Positions 13,485-13,959 of a DNA stretch of 13,959 bases are shown here, in pieces. The notes beneath the pieces are model-generated. The model had not been told where the DNA came from. It did no database searches and saw only the letters and a list, made by a program, of their open reading frames with translations. The number at the start of each line of letters is the position of its first letter. Within the stretch, counting starts at the first letter, position 1. Origin of the DNA: Candidatus Nomurabacteria bacterium (GTDB taxonomy: Bacteria > Patescibacteriota > Minisyncoccia > Phycocordibacterales > UBA9973); assembly GCA_027327845.1 (NCBI GenBank), contig DAHVYC010000008.1, positions 1 through 13,959 on the forward strand, in the 5' to 3' direction. A program made the position numbers and the translations under genes.

Positions 13485-13959
13485 TTAACTTTTAATTTTC
13501 TTTTCTAAAAAAGGTTCGAAAAAACCTTTGTATTTCTTCTGTAAATTCTTTTTCTTCCAATCATTACACGTTATTATTCCCCTGCATGACTTCGCTCCGC
13601 ACTGGCAAGGCATATCCTCCACCTTAGGAGAAGATATGCACATGGCATAGTCTATGGTGATTTCTTCTCCTTTCTTTATATCTCGCATAGCTATCAAGCT
13701 TATCTCTCCTCCAAATCCGCAATTCGGATCGCAACTGTGATTCAGATAGTCTGCGTCTTCTACCTCTTTCAGATTTGAAAGTCCGAAGTATATTTTGTCA
13801 TCTATCTGAAATGGGTAAGATTTCAATTTTTCACTCAAAGATTCAAATTGTTTTTCGTCCATCACATATCCGCCGAAAATGATCACTTTCTCTCCCTTAT
13901 TTATTTTTTCTTTGGCAAAAATACCAAAACCATGGGGTACTTTTTTCTTATATGCCTTC
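13485..13959 (-). CDS. SET-domain protein with post-SET cysteines (5' end cut by window)
   Basis: The frame is open to the window edge; 157 residues are visible and the start lies beyond it. The visible part opens with VPHGFGIFAKEKINKGEKV, the classic first SET block. It continues with DYLNHSCDPNCGFGGE (the NHSCxPN substrate/cofactor motif), GEEITIDYA, and a post-SET-like CQCGAKSCRG cluster. SET proteins transfer methyl groups from S-adenosylmethionine to lysine. In bacteria they often modify ribosomal or other non-histone proteins, and the target here is unknown. A GTG at 13884-13886 is only an internal valine codon. The gene lies 12 bases upstream of the histidine kinase gene and is probably cotranscribed with it. 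Confidence 0.85.
   Translation of the reverse strand, partial: KAYKKKVPHGFGIFAKEKINKGEKVIIFGGYVMDEKQFESLSEKLKSYPFQIDDKIYFGLSNLKEVEDADYLNHSCDPNCGFGGEISLIAMRDIKKGEEITIDYAMCISSPKVEDMPCQCGAKSCRGIITCNDWKKKNLQKKYKGFFEPFLEKKIKS

Noticed and set aside
13485..13886. SET protein as a complete 133-residue gene starting at a GTG at 13886
   Set aside because: The first SET block (GFGIFAKEKINKGE) is encoded upstream in the same frame to the window edge, so the GTG is an internal valine codon.
1..13959. Alternative genetic code with TGA as glycine
   Set aside because: gatC ends at TGA at the expected family length and no clear gene needs read-through of TGA.
1..13959. CRISPR arrays or insertion sequences with terminal repeats
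   Set aside because: No regularly spaced repeats were seen, and no transposase gene or flanking target duplication is visible.

Overview
The window most resembles a Candidate Phyla Radiation (Patescibacteria, Parcubacteria-like) genome. The evidence is an AT-rich sequence, short gene spacing, small versions of universal genes, a GatC/GatA pair, the SecD/SecF pair, LemA plus a TPM-domain protein, RodA, and several short membrane proteins of a kind common in that group. Stops are standard: gatC ends in TGA, and no clear gene reads through an in-frame TGA, so the UGA-glycine code of Gracilibacteria/SR1 does not apply. None of the 13 gene starts inspected has a recognisable Shine-Dalgarno sequence, and some start within 6-7 bases of a good -10 box, which suggests leaderless transcripts.

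Left part (1-2021), accessory and RNA genes: the C-terminal end of a large serine recombinase runs on the + strand directly into the 3' end of an opposing tRNA-Asp gene, followed by tRNA-Met(CAT), also on the minus strand. Next comes a minus-strand gene for a helix-turn-helix protein with a LAGLIDADG-like motif. Divergent from it, and starting 75 bases away, is a + strand initiator-type tRNA-Met(CAT) interrupted in its anticodon loop by a 231-base group I intron of the IC3 type. Splicing predicts a 71-base tRNA with an A1xA72 mismatch and an A11:U24 pair. This split tRNA and the possible homing endonuclease beside it are the most interesting content.

Right part (2022-13959), one long minus-strand block, in transcription order: SET-domain protein (cut by the window edge), membrane histidine kinase, membrane-anchored hypothetical protein, rodA, folD, PAP2 phosphatase, secD, secF, lemA, TPM-domain protein, gatC, gatA, and a small membrane protein with a HEPN-like RNKIAH motif. 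The themes are cell wall and envelope (RodA elongation glycosyltransferase, PAP2 lipid phosphatase, SecDF export motor, LemA/TPM), C1 metabolism (FolD) and indirect aminoacylation of tRNA (GatCA). Internal promoters appear before the 260-residue hypothetical/rodA section and before gatC, so the block is probably several overlapping transcription units.

Three junctions of this block carry inverted repeats. The secF-lemA and gatC-gatA gaps each hold a pair of AT-rich arms of about 20-24 bases around a GC-richer core of 67-69 bases. The lemA-TPM gap holds a perfect 14-bp dyad. The two large elements have the same architecture and may be copies of a small dispersed palindromic element.
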